A stretch of 64,000 bases of DNA from Zygnema cylindricum (GCA_037447655.1 JBBHKE010000337.1:21357-85356); one strand, 5' to 3'; shown: positions 37,475 through 56,530, counted from the first letter of the stretch. The notes: generated by a model not told the origin, from the letters alone. Program-made: numbers and translations.

Positions 37475-38538
37475 ATCTCCGATTATTAAGCGACTCTTTA
37501 TAGGGGGGAAAGACTAGGCAACAACTAGAGTCGGATGTAAGGGTAAGCGCAAATAAAAAATATAAATTGATAATGCCGTTGCCTGTCTGAACGTGCAATA
37601 TATATGGGAAAATTATAGAAGTGGGAGGTAAAAAAACGAGGGAATCCATTGTGAAAAGAGGAAAGGTTCAAAATTTAAATTTTAATATTTGGTTGTAAAT
37701 TTGAAATCCCACCTTTTTAAAAATCTCAAAAACGAAACTGGAATTTGTAAAAATTGCCGCCCAAAAATTCTACGAAAGAATTGGGAAAATTGATGCAGCT
37801 TATTGGATGTACGGATGTCTCTTACAAAAGAGACCAAAAGGACAGACGGTTTGTGTAATATCGTTGTTTTGCAGACATGTCGTTTCTATGGTCAATAAAT
37901 TGGCCACGTGTAATTGTGATCGTCCAATAATATGCCGCGCTGCGTCGATTAGTTAGGATATCTTCATATTGCGACCCAATTAGAATTAAATTTCACTGTA
38001 TTTTGTGTTCATTTTCGAATTTCCTCAATTGAACGCGACTTTATTAGAGTTAAGACACCTTTTTAACGTAAAATTACTCTAATAAAATCAACAAAGTGCG
38101 TCGTTATTAGAGTTCAAAAGTACCCTTTTCGTACGAAAATCAAAAAACGTAACGGAAAGTGTCGTTTACATTTGAACTACAACCGTAATTCAGCCATTCA
38201 TAAATGTTGACTTTCAATTATGTAACTGCGCATAATTTACATGTAACCTTCGACGGTGGTCCCGACGTAACTGACATTCAGCGCGACAATAGTACTAACG
38301 TCATAATGATGTCAAGATATACGGACTGACAGTTTTTGTACGTTTACATAATTTAGTGTTAATAATTACAGCGCGGATAATTATCGCCGACATAACCCAA
38401 TATAGAATAACTAAATAAATTAGAGTAAAGTCACTCCTTGAAAAAATTCTATCACATAAATTAGAGTAAATTACTCTAATTATTTTTTTCTCTTTTTTTA
38501 CTCTAATTTTTTCATTACTCTAATTACGATGCGCGGTG
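37475..38538. other. Intergenic, AT-rich
   Basis: No gene is seen. From 38040 to 38530 there are several TTAGAGTAA and TTACTCTAAT words belonging to the ACACC-GAATCG repeat family, ending in ACGATGCGCGGTG at 38538. The upstream promoter of the minus-strand gene would lie here but shows no clear motif. Confidence 0.4.
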
Positions 38539-38918
38539 TAGTGTTGGGTATCGGGTAGTTTCATATCGCGATAATTTCGATATTCGATATATCGAATATC
38601 GATCGAACAGATTCCTCGATATATCGTACCGGGACCAACATAAATCATCGCGATATATATCGCAAAAATTGCTTGTCCGTACAGTGAGAGTACGGAAAAC
38701 TGTACAAAAAATCGTACGGAAAATCGTACGGAAATGTTTTTGAAAAAAAAAATTTTTTTTCATTTTCGATATATTGTCGATACGATATATCGGAGATATA
38801 TCGGCAATGCATAGCGATATTTCGATAATCGATATATCGAAGCGATATATCGATTATCGGATACCTAAAATTCGGTACATATCGAATATCGGCAAGTGGT
38901 CCTCGATACCCAACACTA
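38539..38918. mobile_element. TAGTGTTGGGTATCGGGTA-family element
   Basis: The left end TAGTGTTGGGTATCGGGTA and right end GATACCCAACACTA are inverted. The interior is dense in ATATATCGATA words plus a GTACGG-rich segment at 38678-38730. Its flanks are the ends of ACACC-GAATCG repeats and differ (GCGCGGTG and TCAATCGC), so it may have inserted between, or recombined with, older elements. Confidence 0.65.
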
Positions 38919-39465
38919 TCAATCGCTATTAGAGTAAAGGAATTACTAGCGTAAAAAAAAATAGTGTTATTAACACTAATCGGGATTTTTTTTATTTTGA
39001 AAAAAAAATATATATACTAACTTATCCCTAACTGTAATTTGGGTTGTCCTGAATAATAAATACCCGCCCTTTCGATGTCTACATGAATATATGTATCCGT
39101 ACAAAATCTGACAATTCGTACGCCGTCGCGCTGTTCACACAGTCGACGGACGAACATATGAGAACGTGATTGTTTTCGACTAGTTTGCGTCTCTTTCTTC
39201 TAGTGCACATTCACATGTGTGCGCAATAATGTTAAGTGTCTTTTTATGCCTTTGTAATTCAAAAAGTACCATTTTCTACGGAAATACCCTGTCCGTATGC
39301 CACACTATTTCTTTCGCAGTGTACTTCCATTATTAACGCTAATTGAAAAAAAACCCTAATTAGAATAATGGAAAAAATAGAATTATGGATTGTATTTCAG
39401 GTTTTTTTTCTTGAAAAAAGGGCACCGAATTAGCGTTATTTACTCTAATAGCGATTGGCGGTGTA
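38919..39465. mobile_element. TIR element, CAATCGCTATTAGAGTAA ends
   Basis: CAATCGCTATTAGAGTAA at about 38920 is inverted as TTACTCTAATAGCGATTG near 39436-39454. It belongs to the ACACC-GAATCG family and is about 530 bp long. No coding capacity. Confidence 0.55.
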
Positions 39466-39893
39466 CTGTATTATAAAGGTGTAAACATGGGATTACGGCC
39501 TGTGAAATTCGCTTACGTGGAAATTTGCCACCTGAGATACTCGCCAAAGGAATTCCTGACATTGTCTTCCGTGAAACCCGCGCATCCACAAATTCCAGGA
39601 ACCGGAATCGAATAGAAACTAAAGAGGGGTATCTATTTATCTACGTACACTGTTGAACAGAAAATTCAAAATTTATCGTTAACGATGCGTACGACTATAA
39701 TGCTTTTTCCTAAACAGCAAGGAGGAAACGACAAAATAATTTTTGGAATTTTCATGGAGCGTCAACTCAAGATCTGCAGAGAATCCGTCGTCCACCATCC
39801 GGCGGCGTCGAAACCCTAACAATCTCAAGAATCCAAGATCCTTAAATGTTACTGTACGGAAATGGCAAGACGTTTGTCGCATTAGTCATCAAT

Positions 39894-40442
39894 CATAGAT
39901 GTCTCATTCGTACGGATTTTGACATTTTTACCAAATTTCGTTTTTTTTTCTAGTTTTTGAATCTTTCGTAAAATGTGAATACTTTTCGTACGGATGAAAT
40001 ATACGGTGATATGTACGGATAAAATGTACGAAAATTTCCAAAAAAGAAACGCGCGCGCGAAGACAATCTCGTCCATAGTTGTATTCGTACGGATCTCGAT
40101 TTTTTTACGAAAACTGCGTATTATTCGTTGTTTCATACTTTTCGTAAAATTCGTACAGTTTTTGCTGTACGGAAATGAACGGAGATGTAAAAAAATATAC
40201 GGAAAGTCTGACCAAAAAAAAACCTTAGAAAATCTGAAAAAGAACGGAAAATAAACGGAAATGTACGACATTGTTCGGAGAGTGTACCCTAAAAACCTTA
40301 AAAGTACGGAATATTTAAGGCAATTGTACTGAAAATGAAACGCAGGATAGATTAAAAAGCACGATGGTAAACAATTGTACTGAAATATGAGGGAAGGTAC
40401 AGTAATTTCATGCGTGCGTTGTATGCGCATGAGACATCTATG
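39894..40442. mobile_element. hAT-like element, CATAGATGTC family, copy 2
   Basis: The left end CATAGATGTCTCATTCG and right end GCGCATGAGACATCTATG are inverted. Flanking octamers are TCATCAAT and CCATCGAT, six of eight identical, which fits an aged 8-bp duplication. The asymmetric subterminal sequences match the element at 1452-2475. The interior is dense in TCCGTAC/GTACGG words and has no transposase. Confidence 0.75.
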
Positions 40443-40520
40443 CCATCGATTCATCCTGGCCAGTCGTCACTCTGCCTCCACCACCTCACGACAACCTCCG
40501 TATGTGTCACTAGCATCTGT

Positions 40521-40765
40521 CATTGGCTGTACGGACAGCGGGAAGGCATTCAAAACGCCGCTCAATTTGCGTCAAGAGGCAGTCGATCCTGCGACGCCAT
40601 TGGCCGAAAAATAGCAAATTCATTAAAGCTTCGACTGGTACATCTACGTGGCACTCTCTTATTGGCTCGCGACTTGACTCCTCAGTTCAATGATTCGCCG
40701 ACCCACATGGATAATAACCAACGAAACTTCGTCGTTTCTGAAAGACCAACGTTCCCTTCTGTTCC

Positions 40766-40812
<47 letters not shown>

Positions 40813-40837
40813 CCTGCCTCTCTCTCCACCCCCCGTC
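40521..40837 (+). promoter_or_regulatory. CCAAT-type promoter and leader of the CNRIP1-like gene
   Basis: ATTGG occurs at about 40522, 40600 and 40661 (CATTGGCTG, CCATTGGCC, TTATTGGCTC), which are CCAAT boxes on the minus strand. A (TC)n leader at 40770-40812 precedes the start codon. No clear TATA box. Confidence 0.4.
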
Positions 40838-41604
40838 ATGGCTCGCGTGCGAGCAGGACGCGTGGCGTCCTCGGATTCGCCGAAGACTGGCGATTCGCTG
40901 TCGGTAATGACCGTACGGATCCGTATAGTGCCAGCTGGCAGGGACTGTCCCCCCGTGGTGTACAAATCGGAAGGCGGGAGATTCCGCCACCTGGCATGTA
41001 CGGACACCAGTCTGAAGCTGCGGAGAGGGATGGTGTACGGACTGGTTTTGAAATTGGACCGCCCACATTGTGCCACGTCAGCGGCAGGAGAGGCGCCGAC
41101 GCTCCAGCTGGCCATTCGGGACGAGAAGGGAGGAGAGGACAGAGTGGAACACGTGGCACTCAGGCCGTGTGGGGCCACGCTGTGTGCCACGTGGCACTGC
41201 AACATGGCGGTCAGCAGGGAGGGGGAGAGACACACTCTGAAGGGGACAATCGAGCTCAAGGTGGGTAGGAGGGATCTCTCTCTCTTTCTCTCCCTTTTTC
41301 TCCCTCTCTCTCTCACTCCCTCCCTCCCTCCCTGCCTGCCCCCCTCCCTCCCTCCCTCCCTCCCTGCCTCTTCTCTCTCCTCTTTCAGCTGATTTTCTCG
41401 CCTGTTTCCTTCTTTGTTTTGACGCTTTTGATCTTTCGGAACTCTTTTCTGACTTTTTTTTTTTTTTTTCCTACTCGGAAACCGGTCCTGATTGTTTTAT
41501 ATTCTTCCGGAGTATCGACCTCTCCTCGTCAAAGTGTACTCCGGTGAGGACTCGCCTCCGCAAACTTTTAGGCCCTGGGGGTTCCTTTTTTTGTTTTTTT
41601 GTTT

Positions 41605-41639
<35 letters not shown>

Positions 41640-41760
41640 TTTTTATTGCTTCATCTCCGATGGTTGGCTGTTCCATGTGACCGTTTCCGTTAGTGTTTCA
41701 GTTCTGACGCACGGTCATGTGTTGCCACGTGTGCAGATTCGGATCGCAAAAGCAGTTTGA
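40838..41760 (+). CDS. CNRIP1-like protein (CB1 cannabinoid receptor-interacting protein 1 family)
   Basis: Exon 1 (40838-41260) encodes 141 residues and ends AAG|GTGGGT in phase 0. The pattern V-x-IRI-P...P-VVYK-x-x-GGRF, then T-LKL-x-x-G-x-x-Y, a charged G-x-DRV stretch and a GER before a final strand follows the order of the animal CNRIP1 family, a small cytosolic beta-sandwich protein known to bind the cannabinoid receptor tail. A short last exon after GTGTGCAG (41737-41760, seven codons then TGA) is plausible. AATAAA at about 41898 suggests the transcript end. The product (~148 residues) is shorter than vertebrate CNRIP1 (164) and would lack its last strands. Start could be residue 1 or the second Met (residue 24). 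Exon 1 is GC-rich compared with its flanks. The second exon is less certain than the first. Confidence 0.55.
41261..41736 (+). repeat. CT-rich intron with 34-base T run
   Basis: CT and CCTC repeats at 41277-41385 and a T run at about 41604-41637 lie within the proposed intron of the CNRIP1-like gene. A frame near 41492-41590 (VKVYSGE) lacks a good acceptor and was not used. Confidence 0.6.
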
Positions 41761-41769
41761 ACGGACACT

Positions 41770-44100
41770 TCATGGAACATGCTCGTTTCAGTTACCGTCA
41801 GGATCCTCACACGGGAGCCCCTCTATTGAAATCTTTTTCCGTCGAGTCTGACAGTTGTTAACAATCTATGACAGTTTCGTCCCCTTTTTGAGTGTAAAAT
41901 AAATACGATTATTAGGCTGGTATAGAAACACACTTATCATTGACACCCACATTTTTGTACGGTGAAATAAGAATAGGAAAATCATTTTTTCCAACTCGTA
42001 ATACGAGTTGATGTATAGACAATTACAGGATTATAGCTTTAATTGTTAACAGTTTTGTCCTCATTAGTGTTTTATTAGCGAGGATGCAGTGTACTTTTTC
42101 AGGATTTACAATATTGGTTCACAAATAAGTGAAAGAGATTATTATATTTGTACAAAATTTTAGTTTTTTGTTTTAGACTATAATTATAGTTTCCAAGAGT
42201 CTCTCAACATCCTTTTCAATGTTCCATAGTTCTTGTCTCTTTATCTCTTTTTCTCTCCAGTTTTGTATGTTTTCCAAATATGGAAATTTTGATTGTCTTT
42301 AAACTTTCTCCAAAAAGTAAATCAGCTCGTCACTTTCTTTTTAACATCTTTTGGCGATTTAATCAGTGAATATTATTTTTGAGTCCTCAAATGGAGAGTT
42401 TCTATTTGACGGCAGTGGTTAAATTTCAGCTTTGAAAAGAGCTCTCAGGTGTCCGTTATTTAAGTTCAACATTTTCCGGTCAGTCAAAAAATGTATAACT
42501 CTGTGATCGACCGCTGGAAATTTTTTTTCGAGGCAAGCAATCAAAAGGTAACAGTCTCGCCCTTTGGTTGTGATCTCACGTCTAAAATTGTCGCTATGTC
42601 ACAATTAAAATTTGGAAACAGTGTGAAGAGAAAAAGCACTTCGACTGACCAACAAATGATAATGGACGGTAACGTGGCGGAGATACTACAATGACAAATT
42701 ACCAAAACTGACGAGGATCTCACTTAGTGAAACATCTCCCTACAGATATACGCAGCAACTCTGTTCAAACATACCGTGGAATAAAGCAAATAGAATTAAA
42801 GCGTGATGGTAAACCATCTGGGTCCAAGGGTACAAAAGGGCCAAAACTGAAAAACTTCAAGCAGGGCAAAACAAAACAAAGAAAAGCAACGTGGACGCCT
42901 AAAAGCGCATTAAACAAATGCACTCAAACCCAAAAAAGAAAAACACATCAACTCACTTAAACCAATCCTACAACCCCAACCCCAACACAACTTAATATCT
43001 ATGACACAATTGGTCATTTTCTACTGTTATTTAAAAAATATATTGATATTCAAAAAAGAGAACTACTGGATGATTCTGAGCACATTCAAAGTCCTCCAAC
43101 CTTCATGCCACAACTGTATTCGTATTTCAATTACAGAAAAGATATGTATTCAAAACACTCCCATCTTTTTATTTGAGTAACCAATGTTACAGAAAAACCC
43201 AAAGATGGTAAAGCTTTCACTTGTTTTTGCATAAATTTAACTCTAAAGCTGGGAGAATCCTGTAAAAAATGAACCGAAATCTCCTGGTCTAAAACTATGA
43301 AGACGGGTCTAATAATAATACAGCGATCCAGACTACAAAAAAAATTAGCGATTACCGGCAAGTAAAGTCAATTACCATTAACTAATTACCAGTTAACCAG
43401 TACCGTAGGTTAACAAAAAACGGGCACTATCTTTGTAGTATATGAATACAAAGGCTCTAAGATGGTGCCTCGAACGAAACAGCAGGTATCCACTTCTCAA
43501 GGGATATTTTTCAACAAATACCCTATCAAAGGTAAGAAACCTGTTTTTAATGGTAAACATCGTACATTCGAATATACTGTACAAAAATCAAATAATAAAC
43601 TTCAATACTAAAGTAACCAATTGTTCGCCATTTCGCCTTCGATGATGTCACAATCCCATCGAGCTTGTTTCCCGTCATAATAACTAAATTAACGATAACT
43701 TGAAAACAATGGTGCAATTCTTTTCGCATGCTTTTTGTCACCCTATTTTCAAACTTTGAACCCTACAAATTTTATTCTTAAGCTTTTTGTCCTCGACAGT
43801 GAAAGTTAAGTCACATTGTACAGCAATCTACAAAAATAGGACAGGAAAAACAGTCAGAAGAAAACAAAAAAAAGAACAGATCTTCTGTAATCATTGTCAA
43901 TCACTTTGACCAGAAAAAAAAAAAAGGACACATTATCAGATTTTTTTAAAACTGTAAAACCTAAAATTCCCCTGAGATGTTATTGTTTGAACAGCTGAAA
44001 AACAGATTTTAGATCCTCAACGTGAAAAAAACATTAGTTCTTTTTTTTAAGATTTTCACTTCCTCCGACCGTTAAAAATGAATGAAAGTTTGAGCAAAAT
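41770..44100. other. AT-rich intergenic, no recognised gene
   Basis: Frames at 42491-42694 and 42727-42960 (67 and 77 codons, the second Lys-rich) have no recognised domain. They could be exons of an unknown gene, but no supporting splice structure was found. Nothing else is supported. Confidence 0.3.
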
Positions 44101-44109
44101 AACAAACCA

Positions 44110-44500
44110 AAACAAAAGAAAAAAAGAAAGAAATGAAGGAAAGGAAAAACGGAAGGCAAGAAAGAAATGAAAAAAGGAAGAAAGGAAGAAAGAAAGAAAG
44201 GAAGAAACGAAGAAACGAAGAAAGGAAGAAAGGAAGAAAGGAAAAATGGAAGAAACAAAGAAAGAAAAAAAAACAGAGGGTAAGAAAGAAAGAGGAAAGA
44301 GCACTGACAGTCACTTTTGGCGAAACAATACCCAAAATTTTAATTTTTGCCACCTGAGTGAAGACAGTCTGCCCATCCAAGGCACACGGTACGGACATGT
44401 AAGAAGAAGGAGAAGGAGAGGGAGAGAAATGGAGGGCCGGGATGGAAAGGGAGCGGGATAGGGTGACAAAGCGAGAGACGGAAGAGGAGAGGGAAAGAGA
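44110..44500. repeat. GAAA / GGAAGAAA microsatellite and GA-rich tract
   Basis: GAAAGAAAG and GGAAGAAA units run from about 44120 to 44300. After a short unique stretch, GAGAAGGAGAGG-type units run at 44400-44500. Confidence 0.85.
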
Positions 44501-44577
44501 CAATTTGTCATATTAGCGTCTGCAATTTTGAAGGCCACACTAAATAAAGCCTCAAATTGACCAACCAGGTTGCCCGT

Positions 44578-44823
44578 CCGCGTTTTTTTTTTTTTTTTTT
44601 CCGGGTTTTTTTTCCGGCGGAATGTCATCCTACGCCGCGTCAGTTCGCTAAAAAATTTCGTCAGGTGGCGTGCGCTGTACTATGATCATACGTCATATTC
44701 GTACGATCGTACAAGAGTGTCCGCACCTCACACTCATACAATATGCCTACTCTACGCGAGTTTAGTGCCAAGTTTTGTGCGCCTACCAAAGGCCTACCAT
44801 AAAAACGCCTACTTTTGAACTAT
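44578..44823 (-). mobile_element. Truncated CATAGTTCAAAAGTAGGC-family copy
   Basis: The right end (CCTACTTTTGAACTATG) stops at 44823. The sequence matches the inverse of 25071-25310, including the CGCGTAGAGTAGGCAT and GGCGTAGGATG segments. The other end is missing, at a T/C homopolymer region. Confidence 0.8.
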
Positions 44824-44894
44824 GATTGAAACGCATTGAAACGGACATCTGTCCTTTACCGTGCGTAACAGGTGTAACGGAAAAGAATATCGAC

Positions 44895-45470
44895 TCTCCA
44901 AAAGTCGACTCTAATTAGAAAACATTCGGAGATGCTGCCACGTAAGTATGCCAATCGGGGGAATGTTCAAAAGTTGGAAAGTTTGATCAATCTGCAAAGT
45001 TCGTCAGGAATCTGTATGATAAAAGTCAATACTTTCAAAGATTTGACAGGTTGACAATGACGGTTAAAGAAATCCGCAGACCTGCTGACTGATCTTGAAA
45101 ATTGAATTACTGGATTGGAAATCTCATGACGCATGGGTTGCCTTCCACGTGTAAGTTATTAATGCATCCATATGTATGTTACAGTTTTACAATGGAAAAG
45201 ATGAACTATCAATTAGGGGTATTTAATTGCCGTACCAACAGCGAGTTCCCGTAGGCAAAGAATAATTGGAGGAAGCAACGGGATGTCGTTGTTGGCGGGC
45301 GAAAATCCGCCGATCCGGCAATCTGTCACCTTATAAACCTATGAAAGACCAGAAAGAAAAGTAGACTCTAATTTGAAAACATTCTGACGAATTAGATATT
45401 GCCACGTGAGCATACCCACCGGGGGAATGTTCGAAAGTTTTAAATCTCGATGAATCTGCACACGAAAACC
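44895..45470 (+). repeat. Diverged direct repeat of about 100 bp
   Basis: GACTCTAATTAGAAAACATTC ... GCCACGTAAGTATGCC ... GGGGGAATGTTC at about 44910-44970 recurs at about 45364-45432 with substitutions. The sequence between has no recognised gene. Confidence 0.6.
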
Positions 45471-45527
45471 TCGAAGTTAAAAAGTTTTAAAGAATTAAAA
45501 CCCTAAATAACTATTGGTCACTCCTGG

Positions 45528-46030
45528 CATAGTTCAAAAGTAGGCGTTTTTATGGTAGGCCTTTGGTAGGCGCACAAAACTTGGCACAAAACTCGCGCAG
45601 AGTGGGCACTGTATGTGTGTGCGTTTGTGCACACTTTTGTACGAACGTACGAATCAGACGTATGATCATAGTAAGCCCACGACGCTGGACGAAATTTTCA
45701 GCGAACCGACACAGCGTAGGATGAGTTGTGTTATGGGCTTTTCATGTGATCTTCTTAGATCGCTACTTTGATCTGCGACCGTCCGATTGTCCGAATCTGA
45801 CGGTTTAAATAAAAAAGACCTCAAAACTCACAGAATTTGTTTTTTTGTCCGAATATTTTTTAAAATATAGACATGACGTTTAATTCTCTATCGATCGATG
45901 TGCAACTCAACCCTGTTACTATTTTATTTCATTTCGCGACCAATACAATATGGGTCTTAAGGCCATATTGTATGTTTTGCATACAATGGGGATATTGTAT
46001 GGGCCTACTTTCACCTACTTTTGAACTATG
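45528..46030. mobile_element. hAT-like element, CATAGTTCAAAAGTAGGC family, copy 2
   Basis: It starts CATAGTTCAAAAGTAGGCG and ends CCTACTTTTGAACTATG. Flanking octamers are ACTCCTGG and ACTTCTGG (seven of eight identical). At 503 bp it keeps both ends of the 1.7 kb copy but lacks the 240-bp tandem repeat. It looks like an internal-deletion derivative. Confidence 0.85.
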
Positions 46031-46070
46031 ACTTCTGGTGATGTACGATACTTTACCGTACAGTAATATA

Positions 46071-46996
46071 CTCAGGGTACGTCCCCATGTAATCGGTACT
46101 TTGATAAAGTATTTTGGACTGTAGTAAAGATTCTCCGTACTACTTTGAAGAGCGTCTCAATGTGCGAAAATGAAATCGGAACTTTGAATGTGACGGTTGT
46201 AGACGTAGGTACAACTTGTGACGATTGAAGACGACTACGAAACGATTAGTGACGCCAACAAAAACAATCTAGATTTTTGTGAAATCGTAGATGTTTAGGG
46301 TTTGGTGATATTGTGACGTCACGCTCACTTGTGACAACGTCGACGTCACTGATTCAATGCCATGGTTTTTCGATTTCGTTTTTTTTACTTTTCTCGCTCG
46401 ACATGCCATTAAAAAAAAACCTAAAAATTGTCAAAAATAATATTTTTAAAAGATCTTTTATTTTATACCGATATTGTCGTGTCTCGTTCTAAAAAGTGTG
46501 AGATTAGAGCGATGGTGTGAGAGGGAGAGGGGAGAGGCGACGACGGCGCAAAATTTTGCTAAGGACCCCATGAAAGAAAGTGGAGGTCCGAGACCCCTAC
46601 AGATTTTTTTCCGTACATGCGCGTGACGGGCACGGAGAAAAATAGCGAGGACTCTCCCTCGTCCTAAAATTTTCACACCCTTGTGACGCGTGCGTGGGTC
46701 ATTTTTCATTCGCTGTTTGGGCGGTACTTGAACTAAAATCACCCCCTGGAGGTGATTTTGGATGAAGTTTTTTTTTGGGTTGGATTCTCTTGCCCGGGGG
46801 TCGAAAAGGGGAAAACGCCAAAATGCGTTCACATGACGACAAACACGCCGTACATCCAAAGTATCAATTGACGTTCACTCTACTTTGGTAAAAATGATTT
46901 TCTCGTACGGCTAAAGTTTTTGTCAAAGTTCCCTGAGTTTTAGGGTAAAAAGACAGAGAAAAGTAAATACTTTAATACATGGGGACGTACCCTGAG
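46071..46996. mobile_element. 0.9 kb TIR element, CTCAGGGTACGTCCCCATGT ends
   Basis: CTCAGGGTACGTCCCCATGT at the left is exactly inverted at 46977-46996. It resembles 61001-61950 along its length (TTTGATAAAGTATTTTGG, GTGACGGTTGTAGACGTAGG) and, more loosely, 453-1443. A minus-strand frame at 46458-46859 has no recognised domain. No clear target duplication. Confidence 0.7.
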
Positions 46997-47004
46997 TTTT
47001 ATTG

Positions 47005-47600
47005 GTTTATTTTCCTGTCTTATATTATGATATTTTTCCTTCATTTCTGGAGATCGTCTGGTGTGCAAACGTCAGATACATAAGCACTAATACTGACAAT
47101 TTATTTGGATACTTTGCACGTGTGAATCATTCGTTGGCGCATCTGAGTTTGTAGCCTCTCACCTTCCAAACGGACGAGAACATTCTCTTTTTTGTCTGGT
47201 AGCTACGGTAACATGCGCGCGTCAGCTTTTGGCGGAAAAATGGCGAAATCCCGTACGTTTACGTTTCCAGCACAGCAAGTGCCGAATGCCGGAATACCGT
47301 ACAGCTAGTCTCTCGAATGCGTCAGTACTTAACTCGCTCTTCCCTCCCTCAGAACCATTGTCTTCTTCCCTTTCCCCTCTCCCTCCTCTCCCTCCCGCCC
47401 CTCTCCTACGTCCCCTTCCCCCCCATCCCCCTTCCCCTGCCTCTTCCCCTTCCTCTCCACATTTTTCTCTCACCTTCCCCTAGCTCTCCCTCTTCCATCT
47501 CTCTTGTGTTACCTCTCCATATTTCTCTTGCTACAATGTTCCAAAACGGGCATTCTCTCTCTCTCTCCTCTTCGCTTTCTTGACGTTATTTGTCCTCCAG
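47005..47600. other. Region before the first recognised exon of the lectin-like gene
   Basis: A C/T-rich tract (47340-47520) leads to the CTCCAG acceptor. An upstream exon with the start codon and signal peptide must exist, since the recognised exon begins in frame at phase 0, but I could not place it. No convincing hydrophobic leader is visible here. Confidence 0.35.
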
Positions 47601-54477
<6,877 letters not shown>

Positions 54478-55670
54478 CTAGTATTTTTTTGAATTGGAAG
54501 TCACAAGTTTTACTATGAACGTATTGCTTAGCTATTATCCGAGTCCATAATTAGTAATTTTCCTGAATTGGAAGTTACAAGTTTAACAATAAGCGTATAT
54601 TTTTAAATATGTCATATATGCCTAAAAGTTATCAACATTTCTATATAGGATGCATTCCTTTACGAGAGTTAGTCAATTTCTTTGACTATAAGTGATGCAG
54701 TTGTGATAGTTTGTAAACCGTTTAACATAGTACTGGTATAAGTTACAAGTTAGTAGTTGGATGCCAGAGTTTTTAACATGCGAGCATCAAGTGTATTATG
54801 TGTATTATCAAGTGTATTATTTGCTGTTTTTCGTAATAGATTTAATTTTATTGTGTGTCAAGAACAGGCAGAAAAATGGCTTGCATGTTTTCCCCATTGC
54901 TTTCCTTCTTTTCCTTTGTATTTATCCACTTCTCCTATCGTTTTTATGGTTTTCTTTTCTTTTTTTTGAAGACACATCTAATATGTTTTGATAGTTTATG
55001 GCTGCATATGTGGTGCTACTTCTAAGAACCATGCATTTGGCACTATTTATATGATCCATCATTCAGGAAAGTTCATAGTGTTAACATGGCGTATGTAACT
55101 TGCGGTTTGTAATAAAGGTCCCCACTTTTGAACTTTCTTGGTCCATTGCCCTTCCTTAACGTCAGGTAACTTTACGTAATTTTTGAGGAACAATTTCAAT
55201 TAAGTTCTAAGAATAAAATCAATAGTTGCCTATGTAACAAAGAAAAATTTCATGATTTGATCCAAATTTCGGATTGATGGTTTCCCATTTTCTCGATCTT
55301 TCAAATTTCTGATTTCTTAATAATTTTAAATTCATAGAAAATACCAGTACCTCAATTTCCAGATGTTCCAGGTTTTCGATCCAGACCCGACTTTCTCATT
55401 TTTTTCCAATTGCCTTAAAGAAAGTATAGAAATTCCAGTTCCCTGAAAAAGTACATAAATAAACAAATAAATTAATTAATTAAATAATAAGCTGCCCAAT
55501 TTTTCAAAAAACGAAAATAAAAATCAGCGACTTTGTTAAAGACACAATGAAACTAACATACATATAATAAATAAATAAAATCCCAATTATCTGGATGAAA
55601 AAATTTGGAGTACACTTTTAGTTGTGTTGTTCGTCATATCTAAATTTCGATTTTATACCTTAAACCATAC
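54478..55670 (+). other. 3' UTR and AT-rich spacer after the lectin-like gene
   Basis: A TGTAATAAAGG sequence at 55108-55118 may be the polyadenylation signal. A 60-bp stretch after the stop is partly repeated (CATAACTAGTATTTTTTTGAATTGGAAG and, from 54547, a diverged copy). No gene follows. Confidence 0.45.
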
Positions 55671-55677
55671 TTCATTT

Positions 55678-55985
55678 CTACAATGATCGTATTATCCCGC
55701 CCGTTCGCTGTTTTGGTGATTTGCGCATTCTACTTTTGGTGCGGTACACCGTGATAGGATCGATATCAATGCCATAGGACTCATACTTCCTCATCAATGC
55801 CATAGAACTTATACTTTTAAAAAAGATTATCATACAACCAGCTTGGGTACTTAGCTCTCCAATCATTTCTTTCAACCAAATAGCAGCCTTAGCCGCAAGC
55901 CGCTACATTCAGCCTCCATAGAACTCATGCCCACGGTCAGTTGGAGCCGGGAACCCCACGAGATTGCCACTCCCCCGAACACAAT
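55678..55985 (-). pseudogene. Ty1/copia RNase H remnant
   Basis: On the minus strand, short motifs of the copia RNase H region appear in order: VFGGVAISWGSRLQ (about 55982-55941), SSMEAE (55928-55911), then, after a frame change, an AAIWLKEMIGEL block (about 55887-55855). The rest of the frame to 55678 is not copia-like, and reverse transcriptase and LTRs are not seen. It is a short, frame-broken fragment of a retrotransposon polyprotein. The surrounding composition is more balanced than the neighbouring AT-rich DNA. Confidence 0.65.
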
Positions 55986-56530
55986 TTTGGGGCGGCTTCG
56001 GGTACTGCCGAAGTGGATGGTCAAGGGACAATAGAGCGGTTGATTTTAGAACGGGCCAAGAGTTTTGAGAGAGATACTATTGGCTATGGGGGAATTTGCA
56101 AGCGGCACAACAGCGAGATGAGCTGTGGTATTCTAAAAGAAGGATTGGGAATTATGTCCCGTTGCAACGATGGTTCAGGCCAAGAGATTGTATACGCGAT
56201 GCAAGAAAAGAACGATAAGCTGGATATCCTCACTGGCAGGGTAATTCTGAGGGTGGTTTAGGTACCGCTTAAGGGTGTGTTAACCTCGGAGGGTGCCGAT
56301 GAGAAGCATGTGAATGAGAACAAAATTAATTTGACGCCTTGTCCTCCCTGAGGATTGGAAGACGAACCCTCTTTTCACATGACTTACATTCCAGAATTAG
56401 TGGAATTTGTGCGCAAACCGGCGCCTATGTCTTCAGGAGTTTCTTCTGAACTTCTGTTATGTGATCAACGTGGGGAGGCATGGAACAATCAGTGCATTTC
56501 CGAGAATTGGACGGGTCAGGAAACCGATAG
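55986..56530. other. Balanced-composition region next to the copia remnant
   Basis: Plus-strand frames at 55941-56261 (106 codons) and 56355-56681 (108 codons) have no recognised domain. The first overlaps the copia motifs on the other strand, so it is probably a shadow. This may be further decayed retrotransposon sequence. Confidence 0.3.

Noticed and set aside
40690-41316. Overlapping long frames antisense to and out of frame with the CNRIP1-like exon
   Set aside because: They are shadows of a GC-rich coding exon; only the 40838 frame shows a family pattern and a good donor.
41492-41600. Third exon of the CNRIP1-like gene (VKVYSGE frame)
   Set aside because: No good acceptor precedes it and the phase is not supported, although it weakly recalls the end of CNRIP1.
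46458-46859. 133-codon minus-strand frame as a transposase
   Set aside because: No catalytic or DNA-binding motif is seen, and the frame is not kept in the related element at 61 kb.
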